Shown here in pieces: positions 25,573 to 34,699 of a stretch of DNA of 64,000 nucleotides. The notes beneath the pieces were generated by a model that saw nothing but the letters and a program-made list of their open reading frames with translations, had not been told where the DNA came from and did no database searches. Each line of letters begins with the position of its first letter. Positions within the stretch are counted from its first letter, which is position 1. Made by a program: the position numbers and the translations under genes. This DNA comes from JBEEFP01 sp041166085 (GTDB lineage: Bacteria; Actinomycetota; Acidimicrobiia; Acidimicrobiales; JAFATL01), in contig JBEEFP010000056.1 of assembly GCA_041166085.1 (NCBI GenBank), positions 62,001-126,000 of the forward strand, read 5' to 3'.

Positions 25573-27773
25573 CCAGATCGGCTTGCAGCGGGCGCGAACA
25601 TGGGCGCCTCCCGACCCCCCGAGGTGGAAGCGTGCGGAAACTCCTCATCACCCTCATCGCCACCATCACGGCCGGCACCGGCCTGCTCATCGGCGCGTGG
25701 CCGGCCCGTCCGACCTCGCTGGGCCCCTCCGGGAGCTACCACTTCGCCGGCGCAGGGTTCGGCCACGGCGTGGGGATGAGCCAGTACGGCGCGAAGGCGT
25801 ACGCCGACGGTGGTGCGGGCGCCGGCAGCATCTTGGCAAAGTTCTACACGGGCACCGCGCTCGCAACCGTCGCCCAGCCAGCGCTTCGAGTGTGGCTGGC
25901 CGATGTCGGCGCCTCCACGGACTTCAACACGTCCGGGCCCATCGTCGTGACGGCGGACCAGGCCCCGTCGGGGCCCGTCACCGTCGACACGACACCATCG
26001 GGGGCGCCGGCGGCCCGGGTCACCGTGGGGGCCGACGGTTTGCGTCTCACGCAGGGCAGCAACGTCCTGCTCGGCCCCACCGCGGGTCCCATCGTCATCC
26101 GGCCGGAGGGCTCGCCCGCGTCGAACTGCAGCGGCATCGCGGGCACGAGTCCTTGCGTTGGCCTGGCCGCGCTCGGGATGCGATTCCGCTGGGGTGCCAT
26201 CGAGGTGACCAAGACGTCGAACTCAACCATGCGAATCGTCGCGCGCGACCTGGCCATGGAGCACTACCTGTACGGGCTCGGTGAGATGCCGTCGTCGTGG
26301 CACGTGGAAGCCCTCAAGGCACAGGCAATCGCCGGCCGCACCTACGCGCTCGAGAAGGTCCAGCGATCCGGACAGAACCGCCCCGGATGCGCGTGCGGCC
26401 TGTTGCGCGACACCCGGGACCAGAACTACATCGGATTCGAGAAGGAAGCCGACACGACGTTCTTCCCGCGATGGCGCACAGCCGTCGACAGCACGGCGGG
26501 CATGGTCGTGACCTACAACGGCGCCCCCATCCAGGCGCTCTATCATTCGTCGAGCGGAGGTCGCACCGAGAACAACGAGGTGGTGTTCGGCGGATCGGCC
26601 ATTCCTTACCTCCGGGGCGTTCTCGATCCGGGTGACGAGGCTTCCAGCCCCTACCGCGATTGGTCTCAGACCTATTCGGGCTCCGAGCTACAGACCTGGT
26701 TGGACGCCAATGCCGCCACGACCGTGGGCACACTCCAGGCCGTCGAGGTTCTCGAGCCCTACGGGTTCTCCGGTCGCCCGGCCAGCGTGCGGGTCATCGG
26801 CTCGTCGGGCACCAAGACCGTGTCGGCCGCCACGTTCAGAACAGTGGTGAACGCCGGCGCTCCGGCAGCCCGTGAGCTCCGCTCGACCCTGTTCCAACTC
26901 GGCTGGCAGGCCTTCGGACGCGGGTTCCGCGGCGGCGTGTTCGTGGCAGGAGGCATGGACGGCTCGGTCCCGATCATTGCGCACAGTGCGGACGCAGGCG
27001 GTGGGCCGCACGTGGTCGTACAGCGACTCGACGGCACCGTCGTCGGTTCGTTCTTCGCGTACGCCTCCGACTTCACGGGCGGCGTCCGCGTGGCGGTTTG
27101 CGACGTCGACGGCGACGGGACCGCGGAGATCGTGACCGCGGCCGGCCCCGGGGGCGGACCCCACATCCGCATCTTCAAACCCAACGGGCAACTCTTCAGC
27201 AACGGCTTCTACGCGTACGATTCCGGGTTCCATGGCGGTGTCTACGTCGGATGCGCCAACGTCGACGGTGGCGCCTCCGAGATCGTCACCGGGGCGGGGG
27301 CCGGCGGAGGTCCCCACGTCAAGGTCATGCGGCGTGACGGCAGCGTGGTCTCCCAGTTCTTCGCGTTCGACGAGGGCTTCCGAGGCGGCGTACGAGTTGC
27401 TGGTGGCGACCTCGCCGGTGATGGCAACGACGAGATCGTTGTGGGTGCAGGACCGGGTGGAGGTCCGCATGTGCGGGTGTTCACGCCCGGTGGGGGCATC
27501 GTGTCGCAGTTCTTTGCCTACGACGCCTCCTTCCGGGCCGGCGTCTACGTGGGCACGACCACCGGCAGTCCGAAGGGAGCGCTGCTGACTGGTGCGGGCG
27601 AGACCGGCGGACCGCACGTCACCGCCAGGCGCCTCGATGGCAGCGGGTTGCTCATCAACCAGTTCGTCTTCGGCGGCGCGTGGGCGAACGGCGCTCGGGT
27701 GGGTGGAGTCGCCGGCGCCGTGCTGGCGTCGACCGGCCAGGGCACATGGCCGCTCACGAGACTGGTTCCGTAG
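25569..27773 (+). CDS. Secreted SpoIID/LytB-domain protein with six-unit propeller-like C-terminus
   Basis: Up to 734 residues. The ATG at 25569 overlaps the upstream stop; a GTG at 25632 with GAGGTGG upstream would start just before the signal peptide (VRKLLITLIATIT...) and may be the real start. GFGHGVGMSQYGAKAYA and, at about 215-330, YLYGLGEMPSSWHVEALKAQ, AGRTYAL, TAGMVVTYNG and YHSSSGGRTENN are SpoIID marks. SpoIID proteins are lytic transglycosylases acting on denuded glycan strands. Residues about 445-734 hold six repeats of about 49 residues with GGGPHV cores and DVDGDG-type loops, as in three other proteins here. Spore formation is not implied; non-sporulating bacteria carry such proteins. 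Confidence 0.9.
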   Translation: MTRSACSGREHGRLPTPRGGSVRKLLITLIATITAGTGLLIGAWPARPTSLGPSGSYHFAGAGFGHGVGMSQYGAKAYADGGAGAGSILAKFYTGTALATVAQPALRVWLADVGASTDFNTSGPIVVTADQAPSGPVTVDTTPSGAPAARVTVGADGLRLTQGSNVLLGPTAGPIVIRPEGSPASNCSGIAGTSPCVGLAALGMRFRWGAIEVTKTSNSTMRIVARDLAMEHYLYGLGEMPSSWHVEALKAQAIAGRTYALEKVQRSGQNRPGCACGLLRDTRDQNYIGFEKEADTTFFPRWRTAVDSTAGMVVTYNGAPIQALYHSSSGGRTENNEVVFGGSAIPYLRGVLDPGDEASSPYRDWSQTYSGSELQTWLDANAATTVGTLQAVEVLEPYGFSGRPASVRVIGSSGTKTVSAATFRTVVNAGAPAARELRSTLFQLGWQAFGRGFRGGVFVAGGMDGSVPIIAHSADAGGGPHVVVQRLDGTVVGSFFAYASDFTGGVRVAVCDVDGDGTAEIVTAAGPGGGPHIRIFKPNGQLFSNGFYAYDSGFHGGVYVGCANVDGGASEIVTGAGAGGGPHVKVMRRDGSVVSQFFAFDEGFRGGVRVAGGDLAGDGNDEIVVGAGPGGGPHVRVFTPGGGIVSQFFAYDASFRAGVYVGTTTGSPKGALLTGAGETGGPHVTARRLDGSGLLINQFVFGGAWANGARVGGVAGAVLASTGQGTWPLTRLVP
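26905..27770 (+). repeat. Six ~49-residue GGGPHV propeller repeats
   Basis: Units follow FFAYD..F.GGV.VA..DVDGDG..EIVTGAGPGGGPHV. The first and the last are degenerate; the last lacks the PHV core and ends LVP at the stop codon. Confidence 0.85.
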
Positions 27774-27826
27774 CCAAACCAAAATGAGTCCTCAGGGCGG
27801 CGGCGCGAACGTCCGATAGAACCAAG

Positions 27827-30307
27827 GTGGCCTCGCTCGTCCGTTCGCGCCCCGCTTTCGCCCTGATCGCAGTGGCGCTCGTCGCCGCCATCGTCCCTCT
27901 CACTGCCGGGCCGGCGGCTGCCAACCACGGCACCGAGGCAGGAGCTGTTGTCCGGTCCGGCTGGCCCCAACTGACCGACGATCCGGCAACCGGGGGCCGG
28001 ATGAGCACGCCGATCGAGGGGAGCACCGGATCCTCGGGCTGGTACAAGCACTCCTCGCCCACCCTCGGCAATCTGGATGGTGACCCGGCCCTCGAGATCG
28101 TGATCGGTTCGCTCGACGGCAAGGTCTACGCGTACAACCCCGATGGATCGCGTCTCACGGGCTGGCCGCGACGGCTGGACGCGCCGAGCACGCCCACCGC
28201 CCCCATCAACGGCACGCCCGCCATCGGCGACGTCGACGGCAACGGTTCGAACGACGTCGTCATTGGCTCTGACAACGGGTGGGTCTTCGCGTTCGGCGCC
28301 GGCGGCCAGATCCTGCCGGGCTGGCCGCAGTTCACGGGTTACAACGCCGACTATCCGAGTCATTGCTCGACCGATGCCTGTACCGGTGTGGTGGGCTCCC
28401 CGACTCTCGCCGACCTGGACAATGACGGCCGACTCGAGGTGATCGTCGGTTCGTTCAGTCACAAGATCTACGTCTGGCGGGCCGACGGGTCCGTCCTGCC
28501 GGGGTGGCCCCGCGACGTGTGGGACGGCGTCGCTTCCACCGCGGCGGTGGGCGACGTGGATCGCGACGGCTCACCCGACATCGTCATCGGCTCGGACGTC
28601 GGGAACGACTGTGGCAACTGCCAGCCCTTCGGCGCCATAGCGCGGGGCGGACTCGTGCACGTGATGCGCGTCGATGGCACCGAGCTGCCGGGCTGGCCAC
28701 AGGCAACTTCTGGCTTCGCCTGGTCGTCGCCCGCCTTGGCCGACCTCGACAACGACGGGTCGCTCGAGGTGATCAGCGGCTCTGGATTCTTCCCGTCCAA
28801 CGAGCCCCGCGGCAGGAGCCTCTACGCCTGGCGAGGAGACGGCAGCCTGATGTGGCGCTTCGACGCACCCAACGTGATCATCGGCTCGCCGGCCGTCGCT
28901 GACCTCACGGGGGACGGATACCCGGAGATCGCCATCGGCGACCAGAGCGGCAACATGTATTTGCTCACGTGGTACGGGGCTGCCGTGTGGAGCCGGGACG
29001 GCGTGTCGGCCCAGGTTCCCAACGGAAACGGTGGCTACTTCTTCGGACCGATGCTGGCCGACGTCACCGGCGACGGCGTTCCCGAAGTCGTGGCCAGCGA
29101 CGCGAACTGGCGGGTCAAGGCGTGGACCGTCTCCGGCGACCGCGTCCTCGACACCTCGACGCGGTTCACCATGTGGAACTCCCCCGCCATCGGTGATCTC
29201 GACGGCGACGGCACGAACGAGGTCGTGATGGGATCAGCGCGTGCGGATGGCGCGGGCCCGACGCTGCCCGAACAGGGCGGGCGTGGTGAGCTCTGGGTAC
29301 TGAACACCAACGGCCGCGGCGGGCTGGCGTGGCCACAGCACCAATCTCGCGTCCGAACGAACGACGGCTTCCTTGCGTACGGCTCAGGGTTCCGGGGCGG
29401 AGTACGCACTGCCGTGGGCAACTTCACCGACGATCCCGGTGATGAGATCGCCACCGCCGCGGGCCCGGGCGGCGGTCCGCACGTACGAGTCTGGAGCACC
29501 GCTGGAGGTCGCCCTCGCCTCGTGGCCGAGTGGTTCGCCTACGGCGCGACCTTCTCGGCGGGCGTGAGCGTCGCCGCGGCCAACGTCGACGGCACTGGAC
29601 TCGACGAGCTGGTGACCACGCCTGGCCCGACGGGGGGCCCGCACGTCCGCGTGTGGTCGGTGGCCGGTCGGGCGGCCACGCTGCGGGCGGAATGGTTCGC
29701 GTACGACGCAGGCTTCACCGGCGGCATCAGCGCAGGAGCCGGCAACATCCGGCCCGACACGAATGGGGACGAGATCGTCACCGGCGCCGGACCCGGCGGC
29801 GGACCTCACGTGCGGGTGTGGCGGGTATCCGGCTCGACGGCGACGCTCACTGCCGAGTGGTTCGCCTATGACGCGGGCTTCCGCGGCGGTGTCAACGTCG
29901 CCGCGGGCGACACGCTGTCGTCCTCGCCTGGCGCCGAGGTCATCACCGGTGCCGGTCCAGGGGGCGGACCCCACCTCCGGGTGTGGGGCTTCGACAACGC
30001 CACCGGTCCGGCCATGCTGCGGCGTGAGTGGTTCACCTACGACGCCGCCTTCCGAGGCGGCGTGCGGGTGTCGACGGGTCAGGTGGACGGCTCAGGCACC
30101 GAGGAGATCGTGTCGGGGGCAGGGCCAGGAGGTGGGCCCCACGTGCGCTGCTTCGTCAACAGCACGACCTCGTTGAACTGCTCGTTCTTCGCCTTCGGCG
30201 CAGGGGTCACCAACGGAGTGTTCCCATCGACGGGCGCCCTGACCGGTCGCCGTTTCGCCGTCGGACTCGACAGCGGGTCCTACCCCGCCGTCAGCCTCGT
30301 GCCCTGA
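27827..30307 (+). CDS. Secreted double-propeller FG-GAP/VCBS-like protein
   Basis: 826 residues from a GTG, with a signal peptide (about 8-32, ending AAANH). Residues about 75-505 hold about eight FG-GAP-type repeats (SPTLGNLDGDPALEIVIG and similar), each with Asp-rich DxDxDG loops that usually bind calcium and build an integrin-alpha-like propeller. Residues about 510-826 hold six units of the GGGPHVRVW type shared with neighbouring wall enzymes, the last degenerate and ending LVP. No catalytic domain is seen, so it is probably a surface adhesin or scaffold. It follows the SpoIID-like gene by 53 bases on the same strand. Confidence 0.88.
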   Translation: MASLVRSRPAFALIAVALVAAIVPLTAGPAAANHGTEAGAVVRSGWPQLTDDPATGGRMSTPIEGSTGSSGWYKHSSPTLGNLDGDPALEIVIGSLDGKVYAYNPDGSRLTGWPRRLDAPSTPTAPINGTPAIGDVDGNGSNDVVIGSDNGWVFAFGAGGQILPGWPQFTGYNADYPSHCSTDACTGVVGSPTLADLDNDGRLEVIVGSFSHKIYVWRADGSVLPGWPRDVWDGVASTAAVGDVDRDGSPDIVIGSDVGNDCGNCQPFGAIARGGLVHVMRVDGTELPGWPQATSGFAWSSPALADLDNDGSLEVISGSGFFPSNEPRGRSLYAWRGDGSLMWRFDAPNVIIGSPAVADLTGDGYPEIAIGDQSGNMYLLTWYGAAVWSRDGVSAQVPNGNGGYFFGPMLADVTGDGVPEVVASDANWRVKAWTVSGDRVLDTSTRFTMWNSPAIGDLDGDGTNEVVMGSARADGAGPTLPEQGGRGELWVLNTNGRGGLAWPQHQSRVRTNDGFLAYGSGFRGGVRTAVGNFTDDPGDEIATAAGPGGGPHVRVWSTAGGRPRLVAEWFAYGATFSAGVSVAAANVDGTGLDELVTTPGPTGGPHVRVWSVAGRAATLRAEWFAYDAGFTGGISAGAGNIRPDTNGDEIVTGAGPGGGPHVRVWRVSGSTATLTAEWFAYDAGFRGGVNVAAGDTLSSSPGAEVITGAGPGGGPHLRVWGFDNATGPAMLRREWFTYDAAFRGGVRVSTGQVDGSGTEEIVSGAGPGGGPHVRCFVNSTTSLNCSFFAFGAGVTNGVFPSTGALTGRRFAVGLDSGSYPAVSLVP
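29358..30304 (+). repeat. Six GGGPHV-type propeller repeats
   Basis: Five clear PHVR/PHLR units plus a terminal degenerate one. Aromatic EWFAYD replaces SFFAYD in most units, giving a recognisable sub-type. Confidence 0.8.
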
Positions 30308-30397
30308 GAGGCCCGAAGCCACCCACCCGGTGCGGACGAACGCGCGCGCAACCAGGGTCGTTCCGAAATTCACGGTCACGGCCTCGACCGCAGACAG

Positions 30398-31957
30398 TCA
30401 CCCCACCCATGCGTCCGGGGCTTCCTCCGGCAAGAACTTGTGGGCCGGCACGATGAGCACCCACGGTCCTCGGCGGTACGTCGCAGCGACGATGGCCCGG
30501 TCGGCCAGTTCACGCTCGAACCGCTTCTGCCACGATGACCCGCTGACGAAGAGGTACCCGGGCGCAGGATCACTGCGCACGGCGCGATCGATGGGCGCGT
30601 AGCGAGGGAGGTCGATCGCCGTGACGCTGACGCGCTCGTGGAGCTCGAACGTGACACGGTACGCGACCCAGTAGTTGGCGAACGCGTAACGCACGCCGTG
30701 GTCGGCGAACAAGGCCTCGAGTCCGGTCATCTTCAACGGGACGGCAACGTCGGGCGCTCCCGGGGACGTGCCTGTGTGCAGGATTCGCGCCGTTCCCACG
30801 CCAAGCAGCAGACACGCGACACCGAGGATCATGAGCGATCGCAGCGTTCGACCGCCGGTCACGGATGCGAGGAGGATCGAGGTGAAGGGCAGGAGAAACA
30901 GCAGGTAGCGCGGCAGCCCGACGAACCAGCTGAAGGGTGACAAGGCGTAGAGAAACGGGTACATCCCGGCGACGACGACAACCGGAACGAGCGGCGAGCG
31001 GCGACGGAATGCGTGGATCGACAGCATCACGAACCCGGCAAGGATCGCGACGTAGATCGTGGGTGCGAGTTGCGCTTGGACCCACTCCTTCGTATAGGGC
31101 TGGCGCAGGCCGAGCGCCATCGGCAGCGCAGTGGTGAAGAATCCCCACACGTGGTCGAGGTATCCATTCGGCAGGTCGGTCGCCTGGCCCGGTGACTGGA
31201 GCGAAGTCCAGTGGTGTCGGAGGTTGAACACGAGCCATGGGGCCGCACCGGCCGCGATGCCGGCGAGGGCGACAGGCACTGCTCGCCATTTGCGGACGAG
31301 ACGTGGAAGGAGCACCGCTGCGGCAGGAGCGAGCACATAGGCGGATTGGGGACTCGCCCACCATGCAAGGCCGCAGGTGAACCCGAGCGCTCCGACCTCT
31401 GTCGCCGACCAGTCTTCGTCCTCTGCGACCCGCATGAGGAGCAGGAGCCCGAGCAACGTGAAGAACAACGCTGCCCAGTACGGACCCACCTTGGTGGACC
31501 ACCACATCAGCCCGATCGAGGGCAGCCAGAACAGGACGCCCGCGAGACGAGCGGCTGCCGGACCGATCATCCGCAATGCGATGCGCCAACAGAGCACCGA
31601 GCACCCTGCGCAGAAACTGACCGGCACCAGGCGAAGCACGTACGCCGTGGGTGAGAACACCCGAAACAAGGCAGCAGCGACGAAGCTCTCCAAGCTGCCG
31701 CCGTACGCTTGGCCCCAATAAAAGACCGGAAGCTCTCGGGGGATGTGTCGGGCCATCAAGCCGGAGACCGCTCCGTCGGAGTCGAGCACGCCGATGCGTC
31801 CCGAGAGCATCCAGAGGCGGAAGCCGAGGCCCACGAGAACAGCAAGCGCGAGCGTTGCTGTCAACATCGGGCTCTGACCGTTGCGAGTCGCAATCGGGGC
31901 GTGCCGAACGATTGGCAATGGTGACTCGGCGGTCGACGCCGGTTGGCGGCTGGCCAA
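30398..31957 (-). CDS. GT39/PMT-like polytopic membrane protein
   Basis: 519 residues from a TTG at 31957, or 489 from the ATG at 31867, which would begin directly at the first membrane segment. About 10-12 hydrophobic segments occupy the first 400 residues, followed by a soluble C-terminal part. The first outer loop has DSDGAVSGLMARHI and FYWGQAYGGSLESF: an Asp-containing loop as in GT-C enzymes of the dolichyl/polyprenyl-phosphate mannosyl- or arabinosyltransferase type. It probably uses a polyprenyl-phosphate sugar outside the membrane. It is divergent from the coiled-coil/GT4 pair and convergent with the FG-GAP gene. The donor is unknown. Confidence 0.8.
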   Translation of the reverse strand: MASRQPASTAESPLPIVRHAPIATRNGQSPMLTATLALAVLVGLGFRLWMLSGRIGVLDSDGAVSGLMARHIPRELPVFYWGQAYGGSLESFVAAALFRVFSPTAYVLRLVPVSFCAGCSVLCWRIALRMIGPAAARLAGVLFWLPSIGLMWWSTKVGPYWAALFFTLLGLLLLMRVAEDEDWSATEVGALGFTCGLAWWASPQSAYVLAPAAAVLLPRLVRKWRAVPVALAGIAAGAAPWLVFNLRHHWTSLQSPGQATDLPNGYLDHVWGFFTTALPMALGLRQPYTKEWVQAQLAPTIYVAILAGFVMLSIHAFRRRSPLVPVVVVAGMYPFLYALSPFSWFVGLPRYLLFLLPFTSILLASVTGGRTLRSLMILGVACLLLGVGTARILHTGTSPGAPDVAVPLKMTGLEALFADHGVRYAFANYWVAYRVTFELHERVSVTAIDLPRYAPIDRAVRSDPAPGYLFVSGSSWQKRFERELADRAIVAATYRRGPWVLIVPAHKFLPEEAPDAWVG

Positions 31958-32029
31958 CTAGAGGAACTTCCTGCTCGCTGAGAGTGCCGAGAATAGTCGC
32001 GGGCCGGCCGAGCTCCACGGCCGGTCGCG

Positions 32030-32035
32030 TAACAT
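32030..32035 (+). promoter_or_regulatory. Probable -10 box for leaderless coiled-coil gene
   Basis: TAACAT seven bases before the ATG at 32043, in the 85-base gap shared with the divergent GT39-like gene. Confidence 0.45.
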
Positions 32036-32042
32036 CGCCCAC

Positions 32043-32321
32043 ATGAAAAGGCTCCTCAGGCGCGTCGGCCGACTGCTGGGCGGGCCGTTGCCGGTCTATT
32101 TCGACCGACGTTTCATGGGTCTCCACGAACATCTGGACACCGCAGTCGCAGCGAGCGACCGCCTTCGTGACGAGCTCGAGGAGCGGATGACCGCAATGGT
32201 CCTCCGCGTCGACGGCCTCAACTCTCGGCTCGAGAACGAGCTCCACCCGCTCGAGGAGCTCGTGACCTCGCTCGAGCATGAGGTCGCCCGACTACGCCAA
32301 GGCTTGGAGCCATCGCGGTAG
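32043..32321 (+). CDS. Small basic-amphipathic/coiled-coil protein (92 aa)
   Basis: Starts KRLLRRVGRLLGGPLPVYFDRRF, a basic amphipathic helix that should lie on the membrane, then a heptad-rich helix (about 28-88, RDELEERM, NSRLENEL, TSLEHEVARL). The N-terminus resembles that of the methyltransferase at 36986-37999 and part of the protein at 39861-40301. It precedes a tandem GT4 gene by 20 bases, so it is probably its partner, for example a membrane tether or length-measuring coil. No family name is known to me. Confidence 0.72.
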   Translation: MKRLLRRVGRLLGGPLPVYFDRRFMGLHEHLDTAVAASDRLRDELEERMTAMVLRVDGLNSRLENELHPLEELVTSLEHEVARLRQGLEPSR

Positions 32322-32341
32322 CCACCCACCCGTCGTCCCTC

Positions 32342-34699
32342 GTGTTGGACGTCCAAGCCCTGCAGAACCCGGAATTCCGGGACCGCGGCATCGGCCGGTA
32401 CGTCCTCGAGCACACCCGCGCCCTGCTCGGTCGACGCGGCCGGGTAGGCGCGGTACTGATGAATCCGCTGCGCCCTGCACCACACCTACCGCCGGACCTG
32501 GCGACGGCGCCGGAACTGCAATGGCGATCCGTCGAGCCTCTCGACGACGCTCGGAGTCCCGTCTACCACCTCATGTCGCCCTTCGAGATGGGCTCGCCGG
32601 TGGAGTCATTGCTGCCGCCGCCGGGACTTCCTCGTGGCACGCCGATCATCGTCACTCTTTACGACCTCATCCCGATGACCGACCCCGACCGCTACCTGCC
32701 CGATCGGCAAAGCCGGCTCCGCTATGCGGCCCGGCTCTCGATCGTGCGCAGCGCCGACGCCGTTCTCGCCATCTCCCAGTACACAGCGGACGACGCGGCG
32801 AGCAGGCTTGGACTCGACCCGGAGCGCATCCATGTGATCGGCGGCGGTGTGGCCCGCTCTTTTCGCCCTGCTTCCGATCCTGACGCGGCGAGGGACGCTG
32901 TTGGCCGCGCCATCCCGGCCGTGACCCGCCCATTCGTGCTGTCTGTCACAGGCAGCCACGATCGCAAGAACACCGAAGGGCTGCTCGACGGCTACGCGCT
33001 GGTACCTGCCGAGATGCGCGCCAACTTGCAGTTGGTGATCACTTGCGACGCTCCATCTTCATGGCGGGAACGCTGGCGCAGCCATGCAAGAGCTGTCGGT
33101 CTCGCCGATCACGAGGTCGTCATCACCGGGCACGTCAGCGACAGCCTTTTGCTCCTCCTCTATCAGTCCGCTCTCCTGTTCGTGTTCCCGTCTTTCTCCG
33201 AGGGCTTCGGTCTGCCTGTCGCGGAGGCAGCAGCGGCGGGCTGTCCAACGATCACGTCCAACAGGACGTCCATCCCAGAGATTCTTCGTTTTCCCGACAG
33301 CACATTCGATCCCGCCGCGCCGGACCAACTGGCCGCGTTGGCCGCCAAAGCCCTCACCCTCGGGTCATTTCGCGACGACTTGCGACGTGCCGGTCGCGCT
33401 GCAGCCGATCGGACGACATGGGAACACGTCGCCGAGTTGACCGTCTCGGCGATCGACGGGCTCCGCCCCCAACGTCAGCGTCCCCGAGCGAGACGAGCCC
33501 GCTTGGCTCTGGTCGGACCGTTCCCACCGATCCCATCAGGTGTGGCCGGCTACAACCAGCGTCTCCTCGCTGAACTGAATGCGCGGTGTGACCTCGACGT
33601 CTTCGTCGAGCCGGGCTCTGATGGCCGCGCGCTGCGAGACGAAGCCCACCGCGTCCTGCCCATCTCGCGACTCGGTGTCACAGCCGACCCGGCTTCGTAC
33701 GACGCCATCATCTACACCCTCGGAAATAGCGTGCACCACCACGCCACCTACACCGCAGCGCTCCGCTTTCCCGGGATCCTCTGGCTGCACGATGTGCGCC
33801 TGCACCGATTGACCCTCACGTGGACCCGAGCCCAGTACGGCGAATCGTGGCAGCGGGAGCTGGACGCGATCATCGACGCACAGTACGGCCCGCGGGTTCC
33901 TTCCCGAACATGCTGGTCGATGGGTGACGATGAGGACGTGTACGAATGGCTTACGAGCCATGCCGTGTTCTTCACGCGACACCTCCTCGACAAGGCAACG
34001 TCGGCGATCGTCCATTCGGAGGCCGCGCGCCGGTTGGTCGAGCTCGATCAACCGCCAGGAGCGTGGGCTCCACCGATCACGGTGCTCGCGCATTCTGTCC
34101 CGAAGCCACCATGGAGGACGCGAGCACCCGCCAGCCGGCCCTTGGTGGTGTCGATGGGGATCCTTCACCCGGTGAAGGCGCCGGAGAAACTCATCCAGGC
34201 GGCAGCATCGCTCGACTTTCCGGTTGATGTCGCCCTTGTCGGGTCCGTTTCTGATGAGTACAGAGAGCAACTGCACGGCGTCGCCGCAGCGGCCGGGCTG
34301 ACCGGGACGCTCCACCTTCCTGGGCCAGTCGAGCCCAGTGATTACTGGGGGTGGCTGCAGCGCGCGTGGGCCGCTGTGCAGCTACGGCAGACGTGGAACG
34401 GAGAGTCGTCAGGAGCGGTGAACGACGCTGTTGCTGCCGGGCTCCCCGTGGCGACGGACATGCCCTCGGGCGCCGACATGGCTCGCGCCGGTGCCGTGAC
34501 ATTGCTGCCGTCCAGCGCAACGGACGCCGACGTCGGGGAGTGGCTGCGATACGTGCTGACGACACCGGCGGGGAATGCATTCACCAACCAGGACGCCTAC
34601 GCCGAAGCTCACTCCACGGCGGCGTTGGCGGCGAGCGTTCTCGAGGCAGTCGTCCGCACAGCCAGCAAGCCCGCGCCCTCGAGCACGACCCGGCGGTAA
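32342..34699 (+). CDS. Tandem GT4-GT4 glycosyltransferase
   Basis: 785 residues from a GTG; the start is supported by alignment with the homologue at 34609-36984. The first GT4 (1 to about 375) has RGIGRYV, VTLYDLIP, TGSHDRKNTEGLLDGY and the E-x7-E element SEGFGLPVAEA. A Pro/Arg-rich linker leads to a second GT-B unit from about 385 (RLALVGPFPPIPSGVAGYN), with SMGILHPVKAPEKLI and a weaker donor-site signature (WNGESSGAVNDAVAAGLP). Two active sites on one chain suit a polymerase making a two-sugar repeat. The last 91 bases overlap, antisense, the end of the homologous gene. Confidence 0.88.
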   Translation: MLDVQALQNPEFRDRGIGRYVLEHTRALLGRRGRVGAVLMNPLRPAPHLPPDLATAPELQWRSVEPLDDARSPVYHLMSPFEMGSPVESLLPPPGLPRGTPIIVTLYDLIPMTDPDRYLPDRQSRLRYAARLSIVRSADAVLAISQYTADDAASRLGLDPERIHVIGGGVARSFRPASDPDAARDAVGRAIPAVTRPFVLSVTGSHDRKNTEGLLDGYALVPAEMRANLQLVITCDAPSSWRERWRSHARAVGLADHEVVITGHVSDSLLLLLYQSALLFVFPSFSEGFGLPVAEAAAAGCPTITSNRTSIPEILRFPDSTFDPAAPDQLAALAAKALTLGSFRDDLRRAGRAAADRTTWEHVAELTVSAIDGLRPQRQRPRARRARLALVGPFPPIPSGVAGYNQRLLAELNARCDLDVFVEPGSDGRALRDEAHRVLPISRLGVTADPASYDAIIYTLGNSVHHHATYTAALRFPGILWLHDVRLHRLTLTWTRAQYGESWQRELDAIIDAQYGPRVPSRTCWSMGDDEDVYEWLTSHAVFFTRHLLDKATSAIVHSEAARRLVELDQPPGAWAPPITVLAHSVPKPPWRTRAPASRPLVVSMGILHPVKAPEKLIQAAASLDFPVDVALVGSVSDEYREQLHGVAAAAGLTGTLHLPGPVEPSDYWGWLQRAWAAVQLRQTWNGESSGAVNDAVAAGLPVATDMPSGADMARAGAVTLLPSSATDADVGEWLRYVLTTPAGNAFTNQDAYAEAHSTAALAASVLEAVVRTASKPAPSSTTRR

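Noticed and set aside
25569..27773. SpoIID domain as evidence for sporulation
   Set aside because: SpoIID/LytB proteins occur in many non-sporulating bacteria; no other sporulation gene is present.
25569..30307. Repeat arrays as CRISPR-like or satellite DNA
   Set aside because: Repeats are in frame, protein-level, about 147 bases long and diverged; no short identical direct repeats with spacers.
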